Positions 8,425-15,937 of a stretch of 64,000 bases of DNA are shown here, piece after piece. This DNA is from Blautia sp900556555 (lineage in GTDB: Bacteria; Bacillota; Clostridia; Lachnospirales; Lachnospiraceae), in assembly GCA_964250615.1 (NCBI GenBank), contig CAXUGM010000010.1; one strand, 5' to 3'. The position numbers and the translations under genes were made by a program. Under the pieces are notes generated by a model that saw nothing but the letters and a program-made list of their open reading frames with translations, did no database searches and was not told the origin of the DNA. Each line of letters opens with the position of its first letter. The first letter of the stretch is position 1.

Positions 8425-9106
8425 AATTTTAATTATTGAGGATGAGGAAGCCATTGCAGATTTAGAGAAAGATTATCTGGAATTAAGCGGCTTTCAGGTT
8501 TCGATTGAAAACAGAGGCGATGTAGGATTAAAGAAAGCACTGGAAGAGGATTATGACTTGTTTATCCTGGATTTGATGCTTCCTGAAGTAGACGGGTTTG
8601 AAATTTGCAGGGAAATCAGAAACCAGAAGAATACACCGATCATCATGGTGTCAGCCAAGAAAGATGATATTGACAAAATCCGCGGGCTGGGGCTGGGAGC
8701 AGATGACTATATGACAAAGCCTTTCAGTCCAAGTGAGCTTGTGGCAAGGGTGAAGGCTCATCTTGCAAGATATGAGCGTCTGATAGGTACAGGTGTGCAG
8801 GAGAATGATATTATCGAAATCCGCGGGCTGAAGATTGATAAAACAGCCAGAAGAGTGTGGATCAATGGAGAAGAGAAGAATTTCACTACCAAGGAATTTG
8901 ATCTCCTGACTTTCCTGGCGCAGAATCCGAACAGGGTGTTTACCAAAGATGAATTGTTCAAAGAAATCTGGGCAATGGAGTCCATTGGAGATATTGCTAC
9001 GGTTACTGTGCATATCAAGAAGATTCGTGAAAAAATAGAATTTAATACTGCCAAACCTCAGTATATTGAAACCATCTGGGGCGTGGGATACCGGTTTAAG
9101 GTGTGA
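8417..9106 (+). CDS. OmpR/PhoB-family response regulator
   Basis: A 229-aa regulator with a receiver domain (phospho-acceptor Asp52 in ILDLMLPEVDG, acidic pocket EDEE near residue 8, Lys101 in TKPF) and a C-terminal winged-helix DNA-binding domain (~130-229) ending in the family's TIWGVGYRFKV. It is the cognate partner of the upstream kinase by overlap. The order kinase-then-regulator is the reverse of the common arrangement. Confidence 0.93.
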   Translation: MSKILIIEDEEAIADLEKDYLELSGFQVSIENRGDVGLKKALEEDYDLFILDLMLPEVDGFEICREIRNQKNTPIIMVSAKKDDIDKIRGLGLGADDYMTKPFSPSELVARVKAHLARYERLIGTGVQENDIIEIRGLKIDKTARRVWINGEEKNFTTKEFDLLTFLAQNPNRVFTKDELFKEIWAMESIGDIATVTVHIKKIREKIEFNTAKPQYIETIWGVGYRFKV

Positions 9107-9111
9107 GATTA

Positions 9112-9141
9112 TTTAAGGGGGCTGGAAACAGCCCCCTTAAA
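9112..9141. terminator. Bidirectional terminator between the two-component operon and the frl operon
   Basis: TTTAAGGGGGCTG and CAGCCCCCTTAAA form a perfect 13-bp stem with a GAAA tetraloop. It ends at the base before the stop codon of the converging GntR gene. Confidence 0.92.
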
Positions 9142-9924
9142 CTATTGCGTTAAAATATGTGTCTTTTTATTGATTGGATTTTTGATTTTTAACTGTTCTT
9201 TGTTGTTTGAAGATATCATATATGAGGTGTTGGCACCGTTTAAAATACTGATGGAGACATGAACAGGTATGTCATTTTCGTCATATACGATTTTAAATAT
9301 GTCAAATACAGGGTCACCTTCTTCACAGTGGAGATAGGCGGCTTCATCTTTTTTGGCTTTCCGCACCTTAATCACTTTTTCAGAGTTTACCATTTTTACA
9401 TGATAGATTGTTTTTAGTATCTTATATACGGAGAAGTTTCCAGTAAGGTACTGCTGGATATCAGGGTAACGGCCAGAGGGCAGATAACAGGTATCCATAA
9501 AGATTACGGTATCATCATGTCCCATAACACGTTTGATTTCAATGATATCAGAAGTATCAGGGATGTTCAGGTATTCACTGAATTCATCAGAAGCTTTTTT
9601 TTCTTCCAGGGAAAGTAATTCAGAGAATGCAGTCTGATTTCTCTCATCAATGGCTTCATGGAAACCGCCGATTTCATTCAATCGGATGCGTAAAGAAGAT
9701 TCCAGAACAAAGGTACCTTTTCCTTGTTTTTTTACCAGGATATTTTTGTCACATAATTCTTTTACTGCTCTTCGGACAGTGATGCGGCTGACATTATAGG
9801 CATCTTCCAGTTCTGTTTCCGTAGGCAGTTTGTCACCGGCTTTATATGTACCATTTTTGATGTTTTCGGTAATGGCATCTATAAGCTGCTGATATAGTGG
9901 CTTAATTGTGTTTTGTTCTAACAT
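9142..9924 (-). CDS. GntR/HutC-family transcriptional regulator (UTRA domain), likely regulator of the frl operon
   Basis: A 260-aa regulator with an N-terminal GntR winged helix (residues ~5-72; LPTETELEDAYNVSRITVRRAV is the recognition part, given here with the family's KQGKGTFV wing) and a C-terminal UTRA effector domain (~95-240). HutC/UTRA regulators usually repress sugar operons and release DNA on binding a phosphorylated sugar. It is the last gene of the fructosamine operon, 24 bases after the PHP gene, matching the position and family of FrlR in other Firmicutes. The palindrome at 15753-15766, just downstream of the operon promoter, is the best candidate operator. The effector is presumably a fructosamine 6-phosphate (inference). 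Confidence 0.85.
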   Translation of the reverse strand: MLEQNTIKPLYQQLIDAITENIKNGTYKAGDKLPTETELEDAYNVSRITVRRAVKELCDKNILVKKQGKGTFVLESSLRIRLNEIGGFHEAIDERNQTAFSELLSLEEKKASDEFSEYLNIPDTSDIIEIKRVMGHDDTVIFMDTCYLPSGRYPDIQQYLTGNFSVYKILKTIYHVKMVNSEKVIKVRKAKKDEAAYLHCEEGDPVFDIFKIVYDENDIPVHVSISILNGANTSYMISSNNKEQLKIKNPINKKTHILTQ

Positions 9925-9948
9925 ATTTTCTTTTAATCTCCAGTTGTC

Positions 9949-10755
9949 TTATATTTTGATCATTTCAGGTTTTCGATTTTGATAATATGCAATATAAGAA
10001 AAACCTGCCTGTTTCAGGTAGCTGAGTGCAATATCAAAATCTTTTTGTAAGTCAGATGCTGAATGGGCATCGGAACCTAAGGTGATAATTTCTCCGTGGA
10101 GCTGGAAATAGAGTTTTAACACATCTAAGGAGGGCATGCAGCCAATACCTTGACGTATTCCGGATGTGTTTATTTCTATACCGATTCCATGAGAAATTGC
10201 TTCCTTTAGTACCTTCTGTAAATAATCATTTTCACAGGAAATGTTTAGAAAAATTCCCTGTCTTGCTGCGTACCGTTTAAATAAATCAAGATGTCCCAGG
10301 CAGTCGCATAAATTGTGCTCGATGATTTCCAGAAGATAAGAAAAATAAGTATTATATAGCCGCTCTGTGTTAGTTATTTCATAATTATACCTTGATAAAT
10401 CTACGTTGTCAATTTTGTGGCAGGAGCCAATGACATAATCAAAAGGATATTTTTTAAGAAAATATTTTGCGGTTTCCGGCTGGAGATTAGGCTGTCCAAA
10501 TTCAACGCCAAACCCTACATGCACAGATGTAGGGTTCGACTGTTTCCAAAGGCAATATTGGGTATAGTAATTGTCCAGATATTTTTCCTGGAATACTGGA
10601 CTGCTATAAGAATCTGAAAAAAATTCAAAATGCTCTGTAAACATTAAGTCTGAAATTCCTTTTTTTTCAGCGGCTTTCAGAATATTTGCATAGCTTTCCG
10701 TGGAATCTGGGGAAACAGAGGAATGAATGTGGTAATCAGGTATGCTTCCAATCAT
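9949..10755 (-). CDS. PHP-domain phosphatase, histidinol-phosphatase (HisJ/HisK) family
   Basis: A 268-aa metal-dependent phosphoesterase of the PHP superfamily. Metal-binding motifs are in order: PDYHIHSS at the N-terminus, FTEHFEF (~39), VEFGQ, GSCHKID (~112), CLGHLDLFKRY (~150) and LGSDAHSA (~230). Sequence family alone points to histidinol phosphatase, but no his genes are near, and its ATG overlaps the kinase stop by 4 bases inside the frl operon. That coupling suggests a role on a phosphorylated intermediate of fructosamine breakdown or on a dead-end sugar phosphate (inference). No ribosome site other than within the kinase gene is needed for coupling. Confidence 0.82.
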   Translation of the reverse strand: MIGSIPDYHIHSSVSPDSTESYANILKAAEKKGISDLMFTEHFEFFSDSYSSPVFQEKYLDNYYTQYCLWKQSNPTSVHVGFGVEFGQPNLQPETAKYFLKKYPFDYVIGSCHKIDNVDLSRYNYEITNTERLYNTYFSYLLEIIEHNLCDCLGHLDLFKRYAARQGIFLNISCENDYLQKVLKEAISHGIGIEINTSGIRQGIGCMPSLDVLKLYFQLHGEIITLGSDAHSASDLQKDFDIALSYLKQAGFSYIAYYQNRKPEMIKI

Positions 10756-11570
10756 TCTGCCATTGGATGAGGATATCCGAAACCACCGTGAACCCGGCAG
10801 GTAGCGGCTGCCTTGGCAGCGGCAAAGGAAAGAGCCTCTCTCATATTTTTAGTATCTCCGTAATTGGTAAGGAAACCGGCAATAAAACTGTCTCCTGCAC
10901 CCATGGTATCAATGACCTCTGTTTTGACGATTCCCTGTTTGTAGAAGTTTTCCCCATCGTAGAACATAGAACCTTTTGAGCCTCTTGTTACACCGCAAAT
11001 TTTAGTTCCTTTTGATGAAGCCAGTTTTAACAGTTCTTTGCATTCCTTTTCATCTAAATCAGAACCGGAGAAAAAGGCATAGGTGATATAAGGGCAAACC
11101 CGATCCAGATATGCGGCATCACGCTTGTCAGAAAAATCAAAGCTGACATCACACACCTTTGCCAGAGCTTCAAGCTCATATTCCATGTTTGAATAACAAC
11201 TGGTATGACAGATATCAAATTCCTGGATGACATCCAGATCTTCCTGCACCAGATGGATACTGAAAAGATGCTGGCAGCTCTCTCTTTTACCGGGAGCAAA
11301 AACACGGTCTCCATCTTTTAATAGTACACGTGGCTGTGCAGAATGGGCGTAAACCTTTCTGGAACGGGAAGTATCGATTCCTTCTTTGGCAAGACAATCC
11401 TGTATCCACTGAGCATTTTCATCATTTCCGAAAATACCGATGTAGGAAGTCTTTTCCGCACCATCTTTTTTACAGTTTACAACCACATTTACAGCATTTC
11501 CGCCAGGATAATATACGTTATCATCTACATAACAATCGGTTACATTATCTCCTACAGCAATTAATTTCAT
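10752..11570 (-). CDS. frlD: Fructoselysine/fructosamine 6-kinase (PfkB family)
   Basis: A 272-aa PfkB/ribokinase-family kinase that phosphorylates the C6 hydroxyl of glucose-derived Amadori products. Evidence: the GGNAVNVVVNC motif (residues ~24-34), FDFSDKRD (~150), and the anion-hole/ATP motif IDTMGAGDSFIAGFL (~222-236), all strikingly like FrlD of enteric bacteria. Its neighbours make the assignment strong: the deglycase acting next in the pathway (FrlB-like) is the first gene of the same operon, with a sugar ABC transporter in between. It overlaps the PHP gene by 4 bases and follows the second permease gene after 20 bases. Confidence 0.86.
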   Translation of the reverse strand: MKLIAVGDNVTDCYVDDNVYYPGGNAVNVVVNCKKDGAEKTSYIGIFGNDENAQWIQDCLAKEGIDTSRSRKVYAHSAQPRVLLKDGDRVFAPGKRESCQHLFSIHLVQEDLDVIQEFDICHTSCYSNMEYELEALAKVCDVSFDFSDKRDAAYLDRVCPYITYAFFSGSDLDEKECKELLKLASSKGTKICGVTRGSKGSMFYDGENFYKQGIVKTEVIDTMGAGDSFIAGFLTNYGDTKNMREALSFAAAKAAATCRVHGGFGYPHPMAE

Positions 11571-11590
11571 ATTGTTCCTCCTTTTTTCTA

Positions 11591-12433
11591 TCAGCCTTTT
11601 ACACTGCCGGCCGTGATTCCCCGGATAAAACTCTTCTGCATGAAGATAAACAGAACAGCAATTGGGAGACAGGCAATAACCATACCGGCCATGACAACAC
11701 CCCAGTTGGTCATCAGACCGTCTGAGAATACCATAAGTCCTACAGGTATCGTTTGTTTCTGGGAAGAATCTATAAACATAGTTGCAAAAATAAATTCATT
11801 CCAGGAATAGTATGCAGTCATGATGATTACGGTTGAAATAATAGGTTTTGACAGAGGCAGGTAGATTTTTCTATAAATCTGGAAGAAGGTAGCTCCGTCA
11901 ATAATAGCAGATTCCTCCAGCTCCTTCGGAATGCTGATGAAGAAAGAGCGTATCAGCATAACAGACACAGGAAGCCTGAATGCGATATAAGGAAGAATCA
12001 GTGCAAAATAAGTGTCTTTCAGTCCAAGGTTTTTTAACAGCATATAAAGCGGTAACAGGCAAACCTGAGGGGAGAGGAGAAGACCACCCATGATCAGCAG
12101 GAAGCATAAATTTGCAAAACGGCTTCTTAGCTGGCAGATACCGAAAGCTGCAAATGTAGAAATCAGTACAACACCGAAAATGGTTCCGAGGCTGACAATC
12201 AGGGAGTTGATAAAATAATTGGAAATACCCTTTTCCCAGGCAAGTTTGTAGTTTTCAAATAGCCATTCTTTTGGAAGTCCCCATACATCTTTAAAAATAC
12301 CATTATAATCTTTAAAAGAGGACATGATAATCCAAAACATAGGATAGATAATCATAATAGCAAGGATAACCAGAATAATAAACCATGCATATTCTCCAAT
12401 ACCCCATCTGTGAAGCTTTGATTTTTTCTTCAT
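11591..12433 (-). CDS. Carbohydrate ABC transporter permease, MalG type (FrlM-like)
   Basis: A 280-aa inner subunit of a CUT1-type sugar importer, with six predicted membrane helices and the cytoplasmic EAA loop reading ELEESAIIDGATFFQIYRKI in its middle, where the shared ATPase docks. It pairs with the MalF-like permease 3 bases upstream. No ATPase gene lies in the operon, so a shared MsmX-like ATPase encoded elsewhere is expected, as in Bacillus frl (inference). Imported substrate is probably a glycated amino acid. Confidence 0.9.
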   Translation of the reverse strand: MKKKSKLHRWGIGEYAWFIILVILAIMIIYPMFWIIMSSFKDYNGIFKDVWGLPKEWLFENYKLAWEKGISNYFINSLIVSLGTIFGVVLISTFAAFGICQLRSRFANLCFLLIMGGLLLSPQVCLLPLYMLLKNLGLKDTYFALILPYIAFRLPVSVMLIRSFFISIPKELEESAIIDGATFFQIYRKIYLPLSKPIISTVIIMTAYYSWNEFIFATMFIDSSQKQTIPVGLMVFSDGLMTNWGVVMAGMVIACLPIAVLFIFMQKSFIRGITAGSVKG

Positions 12434-12436
12434 GTG

Positions 12437-13318
12437 TTATTCTTCCTCCTTTCCTCCGATAGTGAAAAACTGAATGCTGGAAAGCACAGCAGTTATAACA
12501 AAGATTAAGATAGCAATTGTAGAGGCATATCCCATATCATTTTTGACAACACCGGTCTGATACATATGTAAGGCAAGGGTCATAGTTGAAGTTCCAGGGC
12601 CACCGCCGGTCAGAATGTAAGGCTCATTGAATACAGTGAACGCACCGACAACAGTGATTACCATAGTAACGAAAAACATCTGTCTTACCTGTGGAACGGT
12701 AATACTCAAAAACTGACGGATTTTTCCAGCTCCATCCATTTCTGCTGCTTCGTACAGATCTCTTGGGATTTTCTGTATGGCAACAATAAACAGCATTGTA
12801 ACATAACCGGTACTTTGCCATTGTGATACAGCGATTACGGCAAACATGGCAATTTTGCTTTTTCCAAGCCATATATTAGTCAGGTTATCAAGCCCTATAA
12901 GCTCCAGAAAGCTGTTTAAAAGTCCCATCTGAGGATTATAGATAAATTCAAATAACAGACATACAACAGTCATGGAAAGCAGAGTTGGAATAAAAAATGT
13001 TGTTCTGAAAAAAGGTGAAAATTTCTGGAGCAGCTTATCTTCTAAGACAGCAGCCAGGACCAGGCCGAATCCTACCTGGATGATAACAGAAATTACAGCA
13101 TATAATATATTATTTTTCAGACAGGTCAGAATGATTTTGTCTGAAAAGAGTTTGCTAAAGTTAGCTAAGCCTACAAATTCTTTCGTTGTGGCAGACAGAG
13201 TAAAGGACTGTGTACTGTAAACCATGTTCATGATTAACGGATAATATACAAAGATACCTAAAATCAAAATGCACGGAAGAATATAGAGAAAGGCCTGTTT
13301 GTTTTTCTTTCCTGCCAT
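12437..13318 (-). CDS. Carbohydrate ABC transporter permease, MalF type (FrlN-like)
   Basis: A 293-aa CUT1-type permease with an N-terminal membrane anchor (FLYILPCILILGIFVYYPLIM) split here as residues ~10-30, five further helices, and the EAA loop DLYEAAEMDGAGKIRQFLSI near residue 200. It sits between the binding-protein gene and the MalG-like permease. A 76-base gap upstream contains a hairpin (13341-13364) that may reduce its expression relative to the binding protein. Confidence 0.9.
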   Translation of the reverse strand: MAGKKNKQAFLYILPCILILGIFVYYPLIMNMVYSTQSFTLSATTKEFVGLANFSKLFSDKIILTCLKNNILYAVISVIIQVGFGLVLAAVLEDKLLQKFSPFFRTTFFIPTLLSMTVVCLLFEFIYNPQMGLLNSFLELIGLDNLTNIWLGKSKIAMFAVIAVSQWQSTGYVTMLFIVAIQKIPRDLYEAAEMDGAGKIRQFLSITVPQVRQMFFVTMVITVVGAFTVFNEPYILTGGGPGTSTMTLALHMYQTGVVKNDMGYASTIAILIFVITAVLSSIQFFTIGGKEEE

Positions 13319-13340
13319 AACAATCCTCCTTTAAAAAGAA

Positions 13341-13364
13341 CAGACGGCCATAGAAGACCGTCTG
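13341..13364 (-). terminator. Intercistronic hairpin between binding-protein and permease genes
   Basis: On the minus strand CAGACGG and CCGTCTG form a 7-bp stem with a 10-base loop, followed by TTCTTTTT. It looks like a partial terminator or a 3' stabilising stem, of the kind that raises binding-protein mRNA over permease mRNA in sugar ABC operons. Confidence 0.65.
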
Positions 13365-13394
13365 CAAAATTTCCTGTATATATGACGACCGGGG

Positions 13395-14708
13395 TTAATT
13401 GGATTTTCCTTTCAGTTCGGCAGCGGCTGCCTGTACATCCTTCATAGCCTCTTCGGGGGTCATATCATTAGTAGCGATTGCGGAAGCGCCTTGTCCAAAT
13501 ACGGTATAGATACTTGCATCACATGCATTGTCGAACCATGGAGCCATCTGGCTGGCTGTGTTGATAGTTTCCAGTGCTTCAATTTGTGCCGGGAGGGCAT
13601 TCTCTTCTGTAAGAGCACCGTTTACGCTTGTCAAATCTCCGCCAACAGTTGAGAGCTGTATAGCTCCGCCTTCAGGGCTTACCAGCCATTTCAGGAATTT
13701 AATACATTCTTCAGGATGTTCGGCTTTGTTAGATACCATGAAGCCTTCAGGAGCACCTGTGAGGGCATTAGGATCTCCTTTTCCTTCTTCAAATGCAGGG
13801 AAGTTGAAGAAGCCATAATCAAAATTAATAGCATCCTTCATTATGGACATTTCAGCAAACTGGAGATACATGATCGGTGACTCCTCGGCTGCAAAATAGG
13901 TGTTACGTGCAGCTTCGTGGTCAATGGCGGTACAGGTTTCGCCCATGTATTCGGTAAGCTGTTTCCATTTGTTCAATACTTCAATGTAGGCCGGGTCTGT
14001 AAATTCGCCAGTGGCAGGGTCATAATCTTTTGCCAGGACTTCAGGGTCAACCATACGCTGGTTCATAGTTCCTAAATAGTGAAGGATAGCCCAGTTGTCT
14101 TTTAATCCTTCTACAATAGGGGTTTCATATCCGGCTGCCTTCAGTTTGTCAAGGACATCGATGAATTCGCCCCAGGTTTTTGGTATTTCAATATTGTTTT
14201 CTTCAAAAATGCGTTTGTTGTAGAAGAACGCTTTTCCATCCTGTGACCATGGAATGGCCATCATTTTTCCGTCAAAGGTAAATGGGCCTTTGCTGACATC
14301 AGCAATTGTGTCAGCCCATGCAGCATCTTCTTCAAATACGGAGGTTAAATCCATGACATTTCCGGAATCAATCATTTCCTGAGCAAAACTTCCGGACCAG
14401 GAAGAAAAGATATCAGGTACTTCATCTGTAGAAACAATCATACGGATTTTTTCTTTGTACTGGTCATTTAAGATGCAATCCATGTTGATTTTTACGTTAG
14501 GGTTTTCCTCTTCATATTTTGCGACTAATTCTTTAAACATAGAGTTCTTCGGATCGTTTGGCCACCGGTGGAAAAAATTGATTTCAATGGTATCGCCATC
14601 TTTTTTTGCTTCCTTAGACTCTTTGTCTGAACTTCCGCCACCACATGCTGCCATAGAAAGAACAGAAATTGTGGCAAGTGACAAGGCGATTATTTTCTTG
14701 AATTTCAT
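13395..14708 (-). CDS. Sugar ABC transporter substrate-binding lipoprotein (FrlO-like)
   Basis: A 437-aa extracellular solute-binding protein (family 1). The signal peptide of ~20 residues ends in the lipobox SMAAC followed by GGGSSDKES, so the mature protein is lipid-anchored outside the membrane and delivers the sugar to the two permeases. AGGAGGG lies 7 bases ahead of the ATG at 14708; a TTG two codons earlier is less well placed. The fold core (WPNDPKNSMFKELV, WGEFIDVLDKLK, MAIPWSQDGKAFFYNK) is typical of CUT1 binding proteins. The operon points to fructoselysine or another glycated amino acid as substrate; this is inference by synteny with Bacillus frlO. Confidence 0.88.
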   Translation of the reverse strand: MKFKKIIALSLATISVLSMAACGGGSSDKESKEAKKDGDTIEINFFHRWPNDPKNSMFKELVAKYEEENPNVKINMDCILNDQYKEKIRMIVSTDEVPDIFSSWSGSFAQEMIDSGNVMDLTSVFEEDAAWADTIADVSKGPFTFDGKMMAIPWSQDGKAFFYNKRIFEENNIEIPKTWGEFIDVLDKLKAAGYETPIVEGLKDNWAILHYLGTMNQRMVDPEVLAKDYDPATGEFTDPAYIEVLNKWKQLTEYMGETCTAIDHEAARNTYFAAEESPIMYLQFAEMSIMKDAINFDYGFFNFPAFEEGKGDPNALTGAPEGFMVSNKAEHPEECIKFLKWLVSPEGGAIQLSTVGGDLTSVNGALTEENALPAQIEALETINTASQMAPWFDNACDASIYTVFGQGASAIATNDMTPEEAMKDVQAAAAELKGKSN

Positions 14709-14735
14709 CTGCAATCCCTCCTTCTTGAGATGTGA

Positions 14736-15710
14736 TTAATATTCCATTCTCCACATGTATCTGCGTACACCTAAATCATGTCCGCGTTCATAAGAGATAG
14801 CATCAGCCATAGCACGTAATACAGCACCTGCAAGAAGAGGAGCATAGTATTCGCGGACAGATTCGTCAATTCCGCACCAGTCAAATTCTTCTACATCAAT
14901 TAATGCAATGCGGTCAGAATATTTCTTGCAGAAATTATAAGCTCTTTCGTCAAGATAACGGGTAGAACCAGTTCCTTTTACAATAATAAATGGAACATCA
15001 AAATCTGTGATTTCGAAAGGACCATGGAAGTATTCACCGGAATGAATACAGCTTGCATTGATCCACTGCATTTCCATCATAAGGCAAATTGCGTAGGAAT
15101 AGCATTCACCGTAGCATGCACCACTTCCCATAGTGTAGAGAAGTTTTTCTCTCTTATAGCTTTTGCCCCATTCTGTTGCAAAGTCAGCATACTGAGCTCT
15201 TACTTTTTCTGTAGCTTCCTGTAAGTGGTCTAAAGCTTCCAGGCCTTTTACATATTTTTCATCAGGTTTTACAGTGTTTAAAATTCTGAAGATCAGAGAG
15301 TAAAGAACTGCTTTGTTTAAGTCAGATGTATCACATTCTTTTCCCCAGTCATAGAAAATTGGGAATTCTGCTGCTTTCCATAATGGAGAATCTTCCAGAT
15401 GGGAAAGGGCGATAGTAACAGCACCTTTTGCTCTTGCTACTTCTGTTGCTTTTACTGTCTCAGGTGTGTTGCCGGAATGTGAGCAGGTGATAACAACAGA
15501 GTTTTCATTTAAAGCTTTTGGTTCCATATGTACGAATTCATTGGATGTGTAGATGCTGGCTGGGATTTCAATTTCACGGTCAAACATAAACTGAGCTGGC
15601 ATCATAAAAGCCTGGGAACCGCCACAAGCTACAAAGTAAAAATGATTCACGTTTTTGTTTGCTACTGCCTGAACTGCTGCATCGATTTGGGCGATAATTT
15701 CTTTTTTCAT
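14736..15710 (-). CDS. frlB: Fructoselysine 6-phosphate deglycase-like SIS-domain protein
   Basis: A 324-aa protein with two SIS (sugar isomerase) domains. FrlB enzymes split fructosamine 6-phosphate into glucose 6-phosphate and the free amino acid. Shared features with FrlB are FYFVACGGSQ near residue 24, the TCSHSGNTPET loop (~80), the IHSGEYFHGPFEI motif (~225-237, holding the catalytic Glu/His), and the C-terminal RRYMWRMEY. The start is at 15710 because AGGAGG lies 10 bases ahead; upstream codons extend the frame into the promoter and are discarded. It is the first gene of the operon, matching Bacillus frlBONMD order. The exact amino-acid moiety handled (epsilon-lysine or alpha-amino) is not decided by the sequence. 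Confidence 0.83.
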   Translation of the reverse strand: MKKEIIAQIDAAVQAVANKNVNHFYFVACGGSQAFMMPAQFMFDREIEIPASIYTSNEFVHMEPKALNENSVVITCSHSGNTPETVKATEVARAKGAVTIALSHLEDSPLWKAAEFPIFYDWGKECDTSDLNKAVLYSLIFRILNTVKPDEKYVKGLEALDHLQEATEKVRAQYADFATEWGKSYKREKLLYTMGSGACYGECYSYAICLMMEMQWINASCIHSGEYFHGPFEITDFDVPFIIVKGTGSTRYLDERAYNFCKKYSDRIALIDVEEFDWCGIDESVREYYAPLLAGAVLRAMADAISYERGHDLGVRRYMWRMEY

Positions 15711-15752
15711 GATTTCTAATCCTCCTGTTTGGTTAAAATAAATGATATTGTT

Positions 15753-15766
15753 ATATAACGTTATAT
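15753..15766. promoter_or_regulatory. Operator-like palindrome for the frl operon
   Basis: ATATAACGTTATAT is a perfect 14-bp palindrome. It covers roughly +5 to +18 of the transcript from the adjacent promoter, a position where a bound GntR-family repressor would block elongation or initiation. Confidence 0.55.
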
Positions 15767-15777
15767 GATGTAATTTA

Positions 15778-15806
15778 TATATACCAAAATAATGCACAAA
15801 TGTCAA
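15778..15806 (-). promoter_or_regulatory. Promoter of the frl operon
   Basis: On the minus strand a perfect TTGACA (15806-15801) is followed after exactly 17 bases by TATATA (15783-15778). This is the strongest sigma-A promoter in the region and reads into frlB, 68 bases away. Confidence 0.8.
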
Positions 15807-15847
15807 TAGTAAATAACAAAAAATATATTAAAAATGCAAAGAAAAAA

Positions 15848-15914
15848 AGAGGCGCCAATTCCTGGCGTCCCCTCACCGCATAAAAATAAGGAGCCAATGC
15901 AGGCATCGGCTCCT
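15848..15914 (-). terminator. Tandem terminators after the Orn/Lys/Arg decarboxylase gene
   Basis: Two hairpins in a row for the minus-strand gene ending at 15938: AGGAGCC/GGCTCCT (15889-15914) followed by TTATTTTTAT, then a GACGCCA/TGGCGCC stem followed by seven T on the minus strand. They insulate the frl promoter, which reads the same way. Confidence 0.8.
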
Positions 15915-15937
15915 CGGAAAAACTTCTATATATTCAC

